A stretch of DNA of 64,000 bases from Streptomyces sp. NBC_01210. Its GTDB lineage: Bacteria; Actinomycetota; Actinomycetes; Streptomycetales; Streptomycetaceae. Numbering within the stretch: the first letter of the stretch is position 1; each line of letters begins with the position of its first letter. This document shows positions 51,305-60,292 of this stretch, one piece after another. Under the pieces are notes generated by a model. That model was not told the origin of the DNA and ran no database searches. It saw only the letters and a list, made by a program, of their open reading frames with translations. Made by a program: the position numbers and the translations under genes. Location: assembly GCF_036010325.1 (NCBI RefSeq), contig NZ_CP108549.1, forward strand, positions 7,750,001 through 7,814,000, read 5' to 3'.

Positions 51305-52851
51305 GCCGGGCTGTCCTCCTTGAGGGGCGTGTCGTCCGTGTCGTCGCCCGGCACGTACTCTTCGTCGCCGGACAGGCCCCGTTGCACGGTGTGCCGCCGC
51401 AGCGCGAGGGCACCACCCATGGCCAGTGCCATCACCGCGAGCATCAGGTAGTAGGCGGGCTCGGGGATGACGTCGATGAGCCGGACCATGCCACTGCCCG
51501 CGCCGCCGCCCAGCGCGGCGAACAGCCACAGCAGTCCGAGCATGTGGGCGATGAACTTCCGCGGCAGTACGTCGGCGACCGCCGCGATGCCGACCGCGGC
51601 GACGATCAGCTCACCGCAGGCATGCATGAAATAGACGACGAGGAGCCACAGCGGGGAGACTCTCTCGTCGCCCGACGCGAGGGTCGCGGCCAACGCCATG
51701 ATCAGGAAGCTGACGCCGGTCAGCGTCAGTCCGACGGAGAACTTCACCGGCACGCCGTTGCGGCCGCCGCCGTACTTCAGCAGCGCCCAGGCGAACACCG
51801 GCGCCAGGACCAGGATGAACAGCGGCGTCGCCGACTGCAGCCAGCTCACCGGCACGTCGAAGCCGAACACATGACGGTCCGTCGACTCCTTTGCGAACAG
51901 GGTGAGCGAGGAACCGTCCTGAGCGATCATCGACCAGAAGAGCGTCGAGCCGAGGAAGATCCAGAGGAAGGCGCGCAGCCGCCTGCGGTCCCCGGGGCTC
52001 AGCTCACGGCTGCGGTAGAGCACCAGGTAGGCGAGGACCGGGGCGAGGATGCTGACCGTGCCGACCAGGCCGATGGCGCCGCCGGCGTTCAGGCTGCCGG
52101 ACACCACTCCGCCCGTCACCAGCACGACCACCACGGCGGCGGTTGTGCCGATCAGCCGGAAGGCGCGCCGGGACTCATCAGGGTTCAGCGGTCGCCCGGG
52201 GCGGCTTCCGACATCCCTGAACTGGTGCTGGCTGACCCAGAGTTGGATCGTGCCGAGCAGCATGGCCGTACCGGAGACGGCGAAGCCGAGCTGCCAGTCG
52301 ACGCGCTCGCCGAGGAATCCGGCGATAAGCGGCGAGAGCAGGGCGCTCACCTGGATGCCGACGTACATCAGCGAGATACCGGCCTCGCGCCGGCCGCTGT
52401 CCTTGCCGAACATCAGGTTGAGCATGGCCTGGTGGTTCGGCTTGTACAGGCCGAGGCCGAGCGCGAGCAGGACGAGTCCCAGCGGCGTCGTCCACAGCCA
52501 CGGTGTGGCCAGCGCGAAATGGCCGAGCGTGATGACGCAGGCCCCGATGATGAGCGTCCGCCGCGGGCCGAGCAGCCGGTCGGCCACCCAGCCCCCGGGC
52601 AGACAGAGCATGAAGGCGAGCCCGATCCACGCGCCGAACAGGGCCGCGGAATCGGCCTTCGCCAGCCCCAGTCCGCCCTCGGAGCGCGGGGCGACCGCGT
52701 ACAGAACCAGGATGGCCTGCATACCGAAGAAGCCGAAGCGCTCCCACACATCGCTCATGAACAGCGTGCGGTACCACGGCGGCCAGCTTCTGACGGATCC
52801 GGTACCGGCCCCGCCGACACCGGGATCCTGATCAGCGCGTGCGGTGGTCAT
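51301..52851 (-). CDS. POT/PTR2-family proton-coupled transporter
   Basis: 516 residues, about 14 membrane helices. The PTR2 signature near residues 36-50, WERFGFFGMQAILVLYA, is clear, including the ExxER-like charge pattern; GLYKPNHQAMLNLMFG is the second family segment. POT carriers normally import di- and tripeptides with protons. It sits between a methyltransferase and the halogenase, with overlaps on both sides, so it is wired into tailoring. Uptake of a peptide-like precursor or export of product are both possible. Confidence 0.88.
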   Translation of the reverse strand: MTTARADQDPGVGGAGTGSVRSWPPWYRTLFMSDVWERFGFFGMQAILVLYAVAPRSEGGLGLAKADSAALFGAWIGLAFMLCLPGGWVADRLLGPRRTLIIGACVITLGHFALATPWLWTTPLGLVLLALGLGLYKPNHQAMLNLMFGKDSGRREAGISLMYVGIQVSALLSPLIAGFLGERVDWQLGFAVSGTAMLLGTIQLWVSQHQFRDVGSRPGRPLNPDESRRAFRLIGTTAAVVVVLVTGGVVSGSLNAGGAIGLVGTVSILAPVLAYLVLYRSRELSPGDRRRLRAFLWIFLGSTLFWSMIAQDGSSLTLFAKESTDRHVFGFDVPVSWLQSATPLFILVLAPVFAWALLKYGGGRNGVPVKFSVGLTLTGVSFLIMALAATLASGDERVSPLWLLVVYFMHACGELIVAAVGIAAVADVLPRKFIAHMLGLLWLFAALGGGAGSGMVRLIDVIPEPAYYLMLAVMALAMGGALALRRHTVQRGLSGDEEYVPGDDTDDTPLKEDSPA

Positions 52852-54251
52852 GCGGTGCTCTCTCCCTCCGTACGCGCCAGGTGCAGGCGGGGCCGGAAGG
52901 AGAGATACAGACCGCCGACCGCGTTCTGCGGACTCATCGGCGCCTGCTTCTGCTCGTGCACCTTGTTCAGGTTGGCCAGCGGGTTGGGGTCACCGCTCTC
53001 CGCACCGTTGAGGTGGGCGTGCACCCGCGAGTAGACGTCCTGCGCGTCCTCGAGGTCGGCGATGCCGGTCACGATGCGGTCGAAGGCGTCCTGGATGCTG
53101 AGGTTCTCGCGCTGCGTGCTGGTGAGCTTCTGGGCGTTGTAGAAGTGGTGCTCCTTGCCGCGGTAGCTCTCGTAGAAGACGGAGACGAGCACCAGCAGCC
53201 GCTCGTACGCATGCCGGTAGACGGTGTTGTAGAAGTCCCAGGCCTCCTTCTCCTCCACCTCGCCGCGCAGCACGCTGGAGACGCTGGCGGCCGCGAGCAT
53301 CGCGCTGTAGGTGGCCAGGTGCACACCGGTGGAGAGCAGCGGGTCCAGGAAGCAGGCGGCGTCGCCGCTGAGCAGATAGCCGGGGCCGCCGAAGCTCTCG
53401 GCCGTGTACGAGTAGTCCTGCTCGACCTTCATGCCGGAGACCTGCTCGGCGCCCTCGAGGAGGGGGAGCAGGTGCCGGCACTCCGCGATGGCCTTGTCGT
53501 AGACCTGCTGGATGCCGCCGAGGGAGTTCTTCTTCTCGTTGAAGATGTCCCGGCCGGTGACAAGTCCGATGCTGGTGGTGCCGTTGTGCAGCGGAATGTT
53601 CCAGAACCAGCCGTCGGCCGAGGACAGGACGGCGATCGCACCGTCGGGCCCGCGGTCCAGGGGCTTGACGTTCTTCCAGTACGACCAGGCCGCGACATTG
53701 CGGAAGATCTCGTGGTACTCGCGGTTCTTCAGGTGCCGGGCGGCGAAGACCCCGCCGCGGCCGGAGGCGTCGATGACGTAGTCGAAGGCGATACGGCCGT
53801 TCTGCGAGGCGTCCTTGGTGCCTGCCCACAGAGCCGCCACCGGGCGCTCGCCGTCGAATTCGAGTTCCTTGACGGTGATGTTCTCGACGACCTCGACGCC
53901 GAGTTCCGCCGCGTGCCGCAGCAGCAGCTCGTCGAACTCGGAGCGCACGACCTGCCAGGCGTTGGCGCCGTCGTCGCCGAGGCTGTTGAACTTGACCTCC
54001 CACTCCTCCGGGCCCCAGAAGAAGTAGGCGCCGCCCTTGGGCTGGAAGCCGTGCGACTCCACCTTGTCCCAGACGCCCAGCAGTTCCAGGATCGGCCGGC
54101 ACGAGGGGAGGATCGATTCGCCGATGTGGTAGCGGGGGAACTGGTCACGCTCCAGCAGCGTGACCTGGAAACCTTCCTTGGCCAGGAGACCTGCAGCGGT
54201 GGAGCCCGCGGGCCCTCCCCCGATGACGAGGATCTGGGTGGAACCACGCAT
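52848..54251 (-). CDS. Flavin-dependent halogenase
   Basis: 467 residues. FAD motif GGGPAG at 11-16; the catalytic Lys72 in FQPKGG; the halogenase-specific GWFWNIP at 214-220 (WxWxIP); and FLDPLLSTG, the FxPxSxG halide-tunnel motif. This is the group acting on phenolic, often carrier- or PKS-bound substrates. It chlorinates (or brominates) an activated aromatic carbon with FADH2 and oxygen; a flavin reductase is not visible nearby. Chlorination fits a lysolipin/xantholipin-like product. ATG 54251 has GGAG 9 bp upstream; it overlaps the POT gene. Confidence 0.93.
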   Translation of the reverse strand: MRGSTQILVIGGGPAGSTAAGLLAKEGFQVTLLERDQFPRYHIGESILPSCRPILELLGVWDKVESHGFQPKGGAYFFWGPEEWEVKFNSLGDDGANAWQVVRSEFDELLLRHAAELGVEVVENITVKELEFDGERPVAALWAGTKDASQNGRIAFDYVIDASGRGGVFAARHLKNREYHEIFRNVAAWSYWKNVKPLDRGPDGAIAVLSSADGWFWNIPLHNGTTSIGLVTGRDIFNEKKNSLGGIQQVYDKAIAECRHLLPLLEGAEQVSGMKVEQDYSYTAESFGGPGYLLSGDAACFLDPLLSTGVHLATYSAMLAAASVSSVLRGEVEEKEAWDFYNTVYRHAYERLLVLVSVFYESYRGKEHHFYNAQKLTSTQRENLSIQDAFDRIVTGIADLEDAQDVYSRVHAHLNGAESGDPNPLANLNKVHEQKQAPMSPQNAVGGLYLSFRPRLHLARTEGESTA

Positions 54252-54364
54252 GTATTTCTCCAATCCTCCGAGCACGCGAAACGGAGTTCTGACCGTCCGC
54301 TGCACCGTGCACCGGGGCGCCGGAGGAGTACTGGAGAAGAACTCGATGCCCGCTCCGCTCCGGC

Positions 54365-55825
54365 TCAGCCGGGGTCGGCGTCGGCGTACCCGGCCACCCG
54401 GCGCGGCATCGCCTGCGCCGCCAGCGCGACCAGGACGAGCCCGCCGATCGTGAACCAGCTGAAGCCGCGGAACGCCTCGATGAACATGTCCGCGCGCGTC
54501 TGCCCCGCCGCGTCCTTGAGCGGCTCGAAGAACAGCACGCCGAGCAGAGCCGCTCCGGCGGCGTTGCCGATCTGGAGCGAGGCGCTGAGGGTGCCGGAGG
54601 CCGCCCCCGCGTCGCGCGCCTCGACCGACGCCCCGGCGACGGTGAACGCGGGCCCGAACACACCTCCCATCCCGACCCCCGCGACGAAGAGGGCGGGTCC
54701 GAGGTCCAGCCAGCCGCTGTCCGCACTGAGCGCGACGGCGAACCACAGCGCGCCGGCGGCCATGACGAGGGCACCGCCGGTCACCAGATGCCTGCCGAAT
54801 CTGCCCACCAGAGCGTCGCTCGACGCGGATGTGATGCCCGTGCCGATTGCCCACGGCAGGAAGAGCAGCCCGGTCTTCATCGCACTGAAGCCGAGACCGA
54901 TCTGCAGGGTCAGCGAGACCGTGAGGAAGAAGCCGATCATCACTGCGGCGAAGGTGAACAGCACGGCCGCGCCGACGCTGAAGCCCCGCCCGGCGAACAG
55001 CCGCAGCGGCACCAGGGACGAGCCATCCCTGTGCTCCTTGGCCCGCGCGTGCCACGTGTACAGCGCGAGCACGCAGGGAGAGACGATGAGGAGTGCCACC
55101 ATCCAGCCGGGCCACCCGGCGTCACCGCCCTGCACCAGCGGATACAGCGCGCACAGCACACTCACCGAGACCAGCCCCATACCGACGAGGTCCATCCGCA
55201 GCGGGTGGTCGGCGCTGTTCTCCGGCACCAGCCGTGCGGCCGCGAACAGCGCGGCGATCCCGAGCGGGATGTTCACCAGGAAGATCGCGCGCCAGCCGAG
55301 GCCGAAGACGTCGTACGTCACGAACACCCCGCCCAGGACCGGCCCGAGCACCGCGGCGAGCCCCGTCACACCCCCGTACGCGCCACTGGCCCCGGCCCGT
55401 TCGCCGGGCGGGAAGATCGCATACACGGTCGCCATGATCTGCGGGATCATCACGGCCGCCGCCAGTCCCTGCAACGCGCGCGAACCGATGAGCATCCCCG
55501 GACTCTGTGCGAGGCCGCAGAGCAGCGAGGCAGCGGTGAAGACGGCGACACCGGCGAGGAAGAGCTGCTTCCGGCCATAGCGGTCGCCGAGCCGGCCGCC
55601 GGTGATCAGGCCGAGGCCGAAGGCGAGTGTGTACGCGGTGATGACCCACTGCGCGGACGCGAAGGACGCCCCCAGATCGTCCCGGACGGCGGGCAGGGCG
55701 ATATTGACGATCGTCACGTCCAACAGGTCCATGAATGCTGCGCAGAGCATCACGAACAGCGCGGGCCGGCGCCGCGGGCAGATGGCGGCGAGCTCCGTCG
55801 TCCTGTTCTGGTCGGCGGTCGTCAT
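54365..55825 (-). CDS. MFS drug exporter, 14-helix (EmrB/QacA) type
   Basis: 486 residues with 14 membrane helices. Motif C-like and A-like segments are present: LDVTIVNIALPAVRDDLG in helix 1, GGRLGDRYGRKQLFLAG in loop 2-3 and GASGAYGGVTGLAAVLGPVLGG in helix 5. Drug/proton antiporters of this family are the standard product exporters of aromatic clusters. ATG 55825 (MTTADQ) is used; ATG 55852 adds nine residues. It is 113 bp upstream of the halogenase on the same strand and divergent from the VOC gene. Confidence 0.93.
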   Translation of the reverse strand: MTTADQNRTTELAAICPRRRPALFVMLCAAFMDLLDVTIVNIALPAVRDDLGASFASAQWVITAYTLAFGLGLITGGRLGDRYGRKQLFLAGVAVFTAASLLCGLAQSPGMLIGSRALQGLAAAVMIPQIMATVYAIFPPGERAGASGAYGGVTGLAAVLGPVLGGVFVTYDVFGLGWRAIFLVNIPLGIAALFAAARLVPENSADHPLRMDLVGMGLVSVSVLCALYPLVQGGDAGWPGWMVALLIVSPCVLALYTWHARAKEHRDGSSLVPLRLFAGRGFSVGAAVLFTFAAVMIGFFLTVSLTLQIGLGFSAMKTGLLFLPWAIGTGITSASSDALVGRFGRHLVTGGALVMAAGALWFAVALSADSGWLDLGPALFVAGVGMGGVFGPAFTVAGASVEARDAGAASGTLSASLQIGNAAGAALLGVLFFEPLKDAAGQTRADMFIEAFRGFSWFTIGGLVLVALAAQAMPRRVAGYADADPG

Positions 55826-55960
55826 GCCGTGCCTCGCTTCTGGTGCAGACATCGGGAGTTGGGGGGAGTGTGACCGACCGGAGTCGAGCGTCGCTCGAGC
55901 GAGACCCTGCCGAGTTCTGGCTCAGTAATGGCCGGATTCCATCGAACAAGGGAGAGCCTG

Positions 55961-56506
55961 ATGGCTGCACGTACCGCCCGGATGTGGGCGGCCGGCACGA
56001 CGGCGTCCGCGCTGCTGGCCGTGAGTTTGGTCGCCGCCGGCACGACGGCGGGCGCCGAGACCGCCAAGCCCCGGCCCAGGCCCACGGCCACAGCCACGCC
56101 GATGGCGGAGGTCCGGCACGGCCAGACGACCCTCTACACGACCAACGTCGACACGCTGCTGAACTTCTACCGGGACGCCCTCGGATTCGAGGTGCTGTTC
56201 CGGCTGCCGGAGACGGGCCCGGCGCTGTTCGGAACAGTCCGGCTGGGGACGGACTACTACATCACCTTCACCACGTACGACACGGTGAAGCAGGCGACCG
56301 GGATTCCGGGCATCGGCCGGACCAAGATTCACCAGTCCGAGGTCGCCGTGCTCACACCGGACGTCGATGCCCTCTTCGCCAGGGCGAAGAGGGCAGGGGC
56401 GAAGGTCCTGATGGCGCCCAAGAATCAGCCGTGGGGCGAGCGGTCCGCGTATGTGGCCGACCCGGAGGGCAATTTCGTCCAGATCTCCACCCACACCGAA
56501 GGCTGA
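55961..56506 (+). CDS. Secreted VOC-superfamily (glyoxalase/bleomycin-resistance-like) protein
   Basis: 181 residues. A Sec signal peptide covers about 1-34 (basic start, hydrophobic core, cleavage near AGA|ETA). The rest is one VOC domain with two beta-alpha-beta-beta-beta halves: TTLYTTNVDTLLNFYRDALG and KIHQSEVAVLTPDVDALFARAK, ending YVADPEGNFVQIS. Most VOC proteins are cytoplasmic; export is unusual. A drug-binding resistance protein outside the membrane, or an extracellular tailoring enzyme, would fit a cluster location. GGAGAG precedes ATG 55961. Confidence 0.85.
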   Translation: MAARTARMWAAGTTASALLAVSLVAAGTTAGAETAKPRPRPTATATPMAEVRHGQTTLYTTNVDTLLNFYRDALGFEVLFRLPETGPALFGTVRLGTDYYITFTTYDTVKQATGIPGIGRTKIHQSEVAVLTPDVDALFARAKRAGAKVLMAPKNQPWGERSAYVADPEGNFVQISTHTEG

Positions 56507-56535
56507 CCGGAAAGCCGGCGGCACAGGTGGTGCAC

Positions 56536-56565
56536 GAGGCACGCGCCCCTCGGGGCGCGTGCCTC
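56536..56565. terminator. Bidirectional terminator hairpin
   Basis: Arms gaggcacgcgcccc (56536-56549) and ggggcgcgtgcctc (56552-56565) are fully complementary. The hairpin reaches into the stop codon of the flavin monooxygenase and follows the VOC gene by 30 bp, so it serves the convergent pair. Confidence 0.75.
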
Positions 56566-57781
56566 AGTGCGTTGCGGCCGCCGCGACATGGGCCGGAGTG
56601 ACCGTCTCGTCCCAGTCGACGCGGTACGAGTAGACAGGCTCGGTCGCCTTGACGCCGAGCTTGAGGAAGAACGGCAGCACCAGGTCGCGTACGCCACGCT
56701 GGAAGCCGTTCGACGCGGCCTTCTGGTTACCGGTCTTGCGCCCCTCCTTGATGATCTTCTCGACCCGGTCCTTGCGGATCGACTGGAAAGCGGCGAACGC
56801 CTGCTGCGGAGTGTCCAGATCGCGCAGGCACTTGGCGAGCACGATCGAGTCCTCCATGGCCATGGAGACACCCTGGCCCACGTGGGGCGAGGTGGCGTGG
56901 GCCGCGTCCCCGACCAGGCACACCAGGTCCTTGTGCCACTTCGGGATCGAGAGCATGTCGTAGATGGGATATCCGAGGATGCCGCTCTCGGTGGACTCGA
57001 TGATGGCCGAGACCGGGTGATGGTCCCTGCGGTGCTTGGTCAGCAGTTTCGGCTTCCACTCCTCGTGCGGGGTCCGCTCCAGTTCGCCGCGCGCGGGCTC
57101 CTTGGCCTGGTGGAAGTTCTCGAACCAGTAGATCTCGCCCGACGAGGTGGTCTGGTAGCCGAAGAAGCCCTCCAGGCAGAACGACATCCGCATCACACCG
57201 TCCGCGGGCGCGGCCTGGTCGCTGCGCGTGTAGCCGGCGGTGCCGACGACCCCGGTGTACTGGGGGTGCGGAGCGTCCGGCAGCACCGTGTACCGGGTCT
57301 TGGAGTGAATGCCGTCGCAGCCGATCAGGAAGTCGCCCTCGGCGGTGGAACCGTCCTTGAAGCGGGCGACGATCCCGTCGGCGGTGTGCTCCACGCTTTC
57401 GAAGAACTTGTCGAATTCGATCTGCACACCGCGGGAGACGGCCGCGTCGCGCAGCGCCTTGTTGAGCAACCCCCGCTTGATCAGCAGGGTTTCGGCCGGG
57501 TTGAGCCCCAGCTGCTTGCCCTTGTGGTTGAGGAAGGCGGTGCTGGTGGTCTGGGTGCCGTACTTCTCCACCTCGTCACGGATGCCCAGCGTGTCCAGTA
57601 CGGCCATTCCGTTGGGGGCCAGGTTCAAGAACGCCCCGGCCTCGTCCCGGGGCACGCTGCTCCCTTCGTAGACAACGGCGGTGACGCCGATGCGCTGCAG
57701 GAACATGGCCAGTACCGGGCCCGCGATGCCGCAGCCGATCAGCACGGCCCTCCGCGTTCCTGCCGCTGCTGTGTTGCCCAT
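56564..57781 (-). CDS. FAD-dependent monooxygenase 3
   Basis: 405 residues, single-component group A flavoprotein without the thioredoxin-like tail of the other two. FAD motif LIGCGIAGPVLAM near 14-26, IGCDGIHSKTR, and LVCLVGDAAHATSPHVGQG. The TetX/ZEP-like family hydroxylates or epoxidises aromatic and isoprenoid compounds. ATG 57781 has AGGAAGTGAG in front; the GTG four codons earlier overlaps that sequence. It follows the MMPL gene on the same strand after two strong hairpins. Confidence 0.9.
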   Translation of the reverse strand: MGNTAAAGTRRAVLIGCGIAGPVLAMFLQRIGVTAVVYEGSSVPRDEAGAFLNLAPNGMAVLDTLGIRDEVEKYGTQTTSTAFLNHKGKQLGLNPAETLLIKRGLLNKALRDAAVSRGVQIEFDKFFESVEHTADGIVARFKDGSTAEGDFLIGCDGIHSKTRYTVLPDAPHPQYTGVVGTAGYTRSDQAAPADGVMRMSFCLEGFFGYQTTSSGEIYWFENFHQAKEPARGELERTPHEEWKPKLLTKHRRDHHPVSAIIESTESGILGYPIYDMLSIPKWHKDLVCLVGDAAHATSPHVGQGVSMAMEDSIVLAKCLRDLDTPQQAFAAFQSIRKDRVEKIIKEGRKTGNQKAASNGFQRGVRDLVLPFFLKLGVKATEPVYSYRVDWDETVTPAHVAAAATH

Positions 57782-57832
57782 GCTCAGTCTCACTTCCTGT
57801 GCGTTCGTGTGCTTGTGCCGGTTCGGTCGTGT

Positions 57833-57907
57833 GGCCCCTGGCCCCGGCGTCCGCCGGGGCCAGGGGCCTGGAGCCGGCCGGTCCTCCCAACAGGGCGGAC
57901 CGGCCGG
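57833..57907 (-). terminator. Two tandem hairpins between MMPL and monooxygenase genes
   Basis: The first hairpin has perfect 16-bp arms at 57833-57848 and 57853-57868 around gtcc. The second has 11-bp arms ccggccggtcc (57874-57884) and its complement (57897-57907). They lie just past the MMPL stop and probably end the leftward AsnB-to-MMPL transcript, leaving monooxygenase 3 with its own promoter. Confidence 0.75.
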
Positions 57908-57919
57908 TGCGATGCGTAC

Positions 57920-60046
57920 TCAGAGAGGGATGTCTTCCCCCCGCGGGCGAGAGTTGTCGGCGATGCGACCCTGAGATCCCCCTGATTGGGGCGGACCGCC
58001 GTCGCGCAGCAGGCGGTGGAGAGCGCCCGGCCACCACATGCTCTTGCCGATGTCCAACGAGAGAGCGGGTACCAGGACGGTGCGCACCAGGAAAGTGTCC
58101 AGGAGGACGCCCAGGCCCACCAGTACGCCTAGTTCGGCCGTGGTCACCAGGGGGAGCGAGACCAGGATGGAGAAGGTCGCGGCCAGGACGAGGCCCGCGC
58201 TGGTGATGACGCCGCCCGTGCTGGTCAGTCCGGACTGCACTCCGTGCCCGTGGCCCAGCAGCCGGACCTCCTCACGGACCCTGGTCATCAGGAAGATGTT
58301 GTAGTCGATGCCCAGCGCCACGAGGAAGACGAAGCCGAGCAGCGGCAGAGAATGATCCACTCCGGGCCAGTCGAATGCATGCTCGAAGAGGAGGCTGCTC
58401 GCTCCCAGCGCTCCGAAGTAGGAGAGCACCACGGTCGCCAGCAGCACCAGAGGCGCAACCAGCGCCCGCAACAGGGCGATCAGCACCAGCAGCACCACGG
58501 CGAGCACCACCGGGATGACCAGCTTGCTGTCCCGCGAGACGGCTCGCTGTGTGTCCAGCGCGCTCGCGGTGGTCCCGCCGACCAGGGCGTCCGCGCCCGC
58601 GATCCCGTGCACCGTGTCCCGCAGCCGGTTGATGGTGCGCTCGGCGGCGGGAGTGTCCGGGTCGTCCTTGAGCACCACGGGGACATGGACGAGTGCACGG
58701 TCGCGCGAGTAGGCGACCGGCTGCACCTCGGCGATGCCGTCGAGCCGCCCGACGGCCGCGACGAGCGCCTTCTCGGACGGGGCCTTCGCGATCACATCCG
58801 CCGGCGCCGACTCGCCGCCCGGATAGTGAGCAGCCACCAGCCGCTGACCGGCGACCGAATCGGGAGTCGTGGTGTACATCTGCGACTGGGTCAGACCGAA
58901 GCTGATGCCCGTCGCTCCCAGTGCCAGTGCTCCCATGACGACGGTGGCCGCCAGCCAGGACAGCCGGGGGCGCCGCGCCACGGCCGCTCCGACGCGCGCC
59001 CAGCCGTTGTGCCCGGCCCGCTGCGTCTGCCCGAATCGGGGGACGAACGGCCAGAAGATCCAGCGCCCCAGGATGACCAGCAGCGCGGGCAGTACGGTGA
59101 CCATGGCGATGAAGCCGGACAGCACACCTGCCGCGCCCACCCAGCCCAGGCTGCGCGAGGAGTTCAGGTCGGCCAGCAGCAGACAGAGCAGCCCGATGAC
59201 GATCGTCCCCGCAGAGGCGAGGATCGCGGGTCCTGAACGGCGCAGCGCGATCTGCATGGCGCCGTGCCGGTCCTCGTTGCGGGTCAGCTCTTCCCGATAA
59301 CGGGCGATGAGCAGCAGGGCGTAGTCCGTGCCCACACCGAAGACGAGCACTGTCAGCAGGCCCGAACTCTGGGCGTCCACCGGCAGGCCGGCTTTCCCGC
59401 CCAGGTACGTGGCTACTTGGGACAGCACGGCGGCGAAGCCCACCGAGATCAGCGGCACCAGCCACAGCACCGGGCTGCGGTAGATCAGGAGAAGCAGCAG
59501 GGCGACCACGAGCGCGCTTCCGAGCAGCAGCGTCCCGTCCAGCTCGTCGAAGACGTCGATGGTGTCCTGGAGTGCGCCGGCGGGGCCGGCGACCTTGACC
59601 CGCAGATCGGTCGGCACGTCCTCGCCGGCGACATCGCGTGCCGCGTTCACCGTGTCGGAGAACTTGTCGCTGTACGGAACGGGCACGGTCAGGAGCAGCG
59701 CCTTGCCGTCCTTTGACGGCGTCGCGCCCTCGATCGCTCCGCCGGGAACGAGCGGGGTCAGCTTCTTGCGGTCCGCCTCCGCCTTCGCCCGGTCCGCCGT
59801 GGTGATGCCGCTGTCGCGCACATAGACGATGACGGCGGGCATGACCTCGTCGGTACGGAACTCCTCCAACCGGTCGTTGACCAGGGCGGCTTCCGCGTTG
59901 CCCGGCAGATAGGCATTGGCGTTGTTGTCCTCGACGTCGGCGACCTTGCCGGCCAGCGGCCCCAGAGCCATCGCGATGATCAGCCAGCCGGCCAGGACGA
60001 ACCATTTGGCCCGTCTGCCGCCCGGGACGGTCGCCAGGCGCTTCAT
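57920..60046 (-). CDS. MMPL/RND-family exporter
   Basis: 708 residues. Two halves each with one leading helix, a large extracytoplasmic loop and five or six helices; the RND-like FGVGTDYALLLIARYREEL and LVALGIDYNIFLMTRVREEV segments (with the proton-relay Asp and Tyr) are both present. Actinomycete MMPL proteins export lipophilic products and are common in antibiotic clusters. ATG 60046 overlaps the ferredoxin stop (ATGA). It is the third exporter-type gene of the cluster besides the MFS and POT proteins. Confidence 0.93.
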   Translation of the reverse strand: MKRLATVPGGRRAKWFVLAGWLIIAMALGPLAGKVADVEDNNANAYLPGNAEAALVNDRLEEFRTDEVMPAVIVYVRDSGITTADRAKAEADRKKLTPLVPGGAIEGATPSKDGKALLLTVPVPYSDKFSDTVNAARDVAGEDVPTDLRVKVAGPAGALQDTIDVFDELDGTLLLGSALVVALLLLLIYRSPVLWLVPLISVGFAAVLSQVATYLGGKAGLPVDAQSSGLLTVLVFGVGTDYALLLIARYREELTRNEDRHGAMQIALRRSGPAILASAGTIVIGLLCLLLADLNSSRSLGWVGAAGVLSGFIAMVTVLPALLVILGRWIFWPFVPRFGQTQRAGHNGWARVGAAVARRPRLSWLAATVVMGALALGATGISFGLTQSQMYTTTPDSVAGQRLVAAHYPGGESAPADVIAKAPSEKALVAAVGRLDGIAEVQPVAYSRDRALVHVPVVLKDDPDTPAAERTINRLRDTVHGIAGADALVGGTTASALDTQRAVSRDSKLVIPVVLAVVLLVLIALLRALVAPLVLLATVVLSYFGALGASSLLFEHAFDWPGVDHSLPLLGFVFLVALGIDYNIFLMTRVREEVRLLGHGHGVQSGLTSTGGVITSAGLVLAATFSILVSLPLVTTAELGVLVGLGVLLDTFLVRTVLVPALSLDIGKSMWWPGALHRLLRDGGPPQSGGSQGRIADNSRPRGEDIPL

Positions 60047-60282
60047 CCGGCATCTCCCCGTGCCAATTCGACTGCTCCTTCGGCCGCCGACTCCTCGACG
60101 ACCCGGATGGACTTCGTCGGGCAGCCGCGGGCGGCCCGACGGATCTCCTCGTGCAGGGCCTCGGCCGGCGACTCGTCCAGGACGAGCACCAGCCCGTCCT
60201 CGTCCTGGTCGAAGACCCCGGGCACGCGGTAGACGCAAAGACTGCTCACCGCACAGGTATCGGAGTTGGCCGTCACACGCAT
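60043..60282 (-). CDS. [3Fe-4S] ferredoxin
   Basis: 79 residues. Three cluster cysteines follow the actinomycete P450-ferredoxin pattern: C-x5-C (CAVSSLC) and a later CP (GCPTKSI), the missing fourth Cys giving a 3Fe-4S centre. The PGVFDQDEDGLV segment is typical. It is 10 bp after the P450 gene at 60293 and surely passes electrons to it. A ferredoxin reductase is not in the window. Confidence 0.9.
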   Translation of the reverse strand: MRVTANSDTCAVSSLCVYRVPGVFDQDEDGLVLVLDESPAEALHEEIRRAARGCPTKSIRVVEESAAEGAVELARGDAG

Positions 60283-60292
60283 CGGACTCTCC

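Noticed and set aside
51292..53034. 580-residue plus-strand open frame across the POT transporter
   Set aside because: Antisense shadow; the minus strand carries a complete POT protein with family motifs, while this frame is Arg/Gln/His-rich low-complexity sequence.
52839..55580. 913-residue plus-strand open frame over halogenase and MFS genes
   Set aside because: It spans two well-supported minus-strand genes and the gap between them and shows no domain; a typical GC-driven shadow.
58272..60053. 593-residue minus-strand frame inside the MMPL gene
   Set aside because: Shifted frame of the MMPL gene; the true frame has RND motifs and membrane helices.
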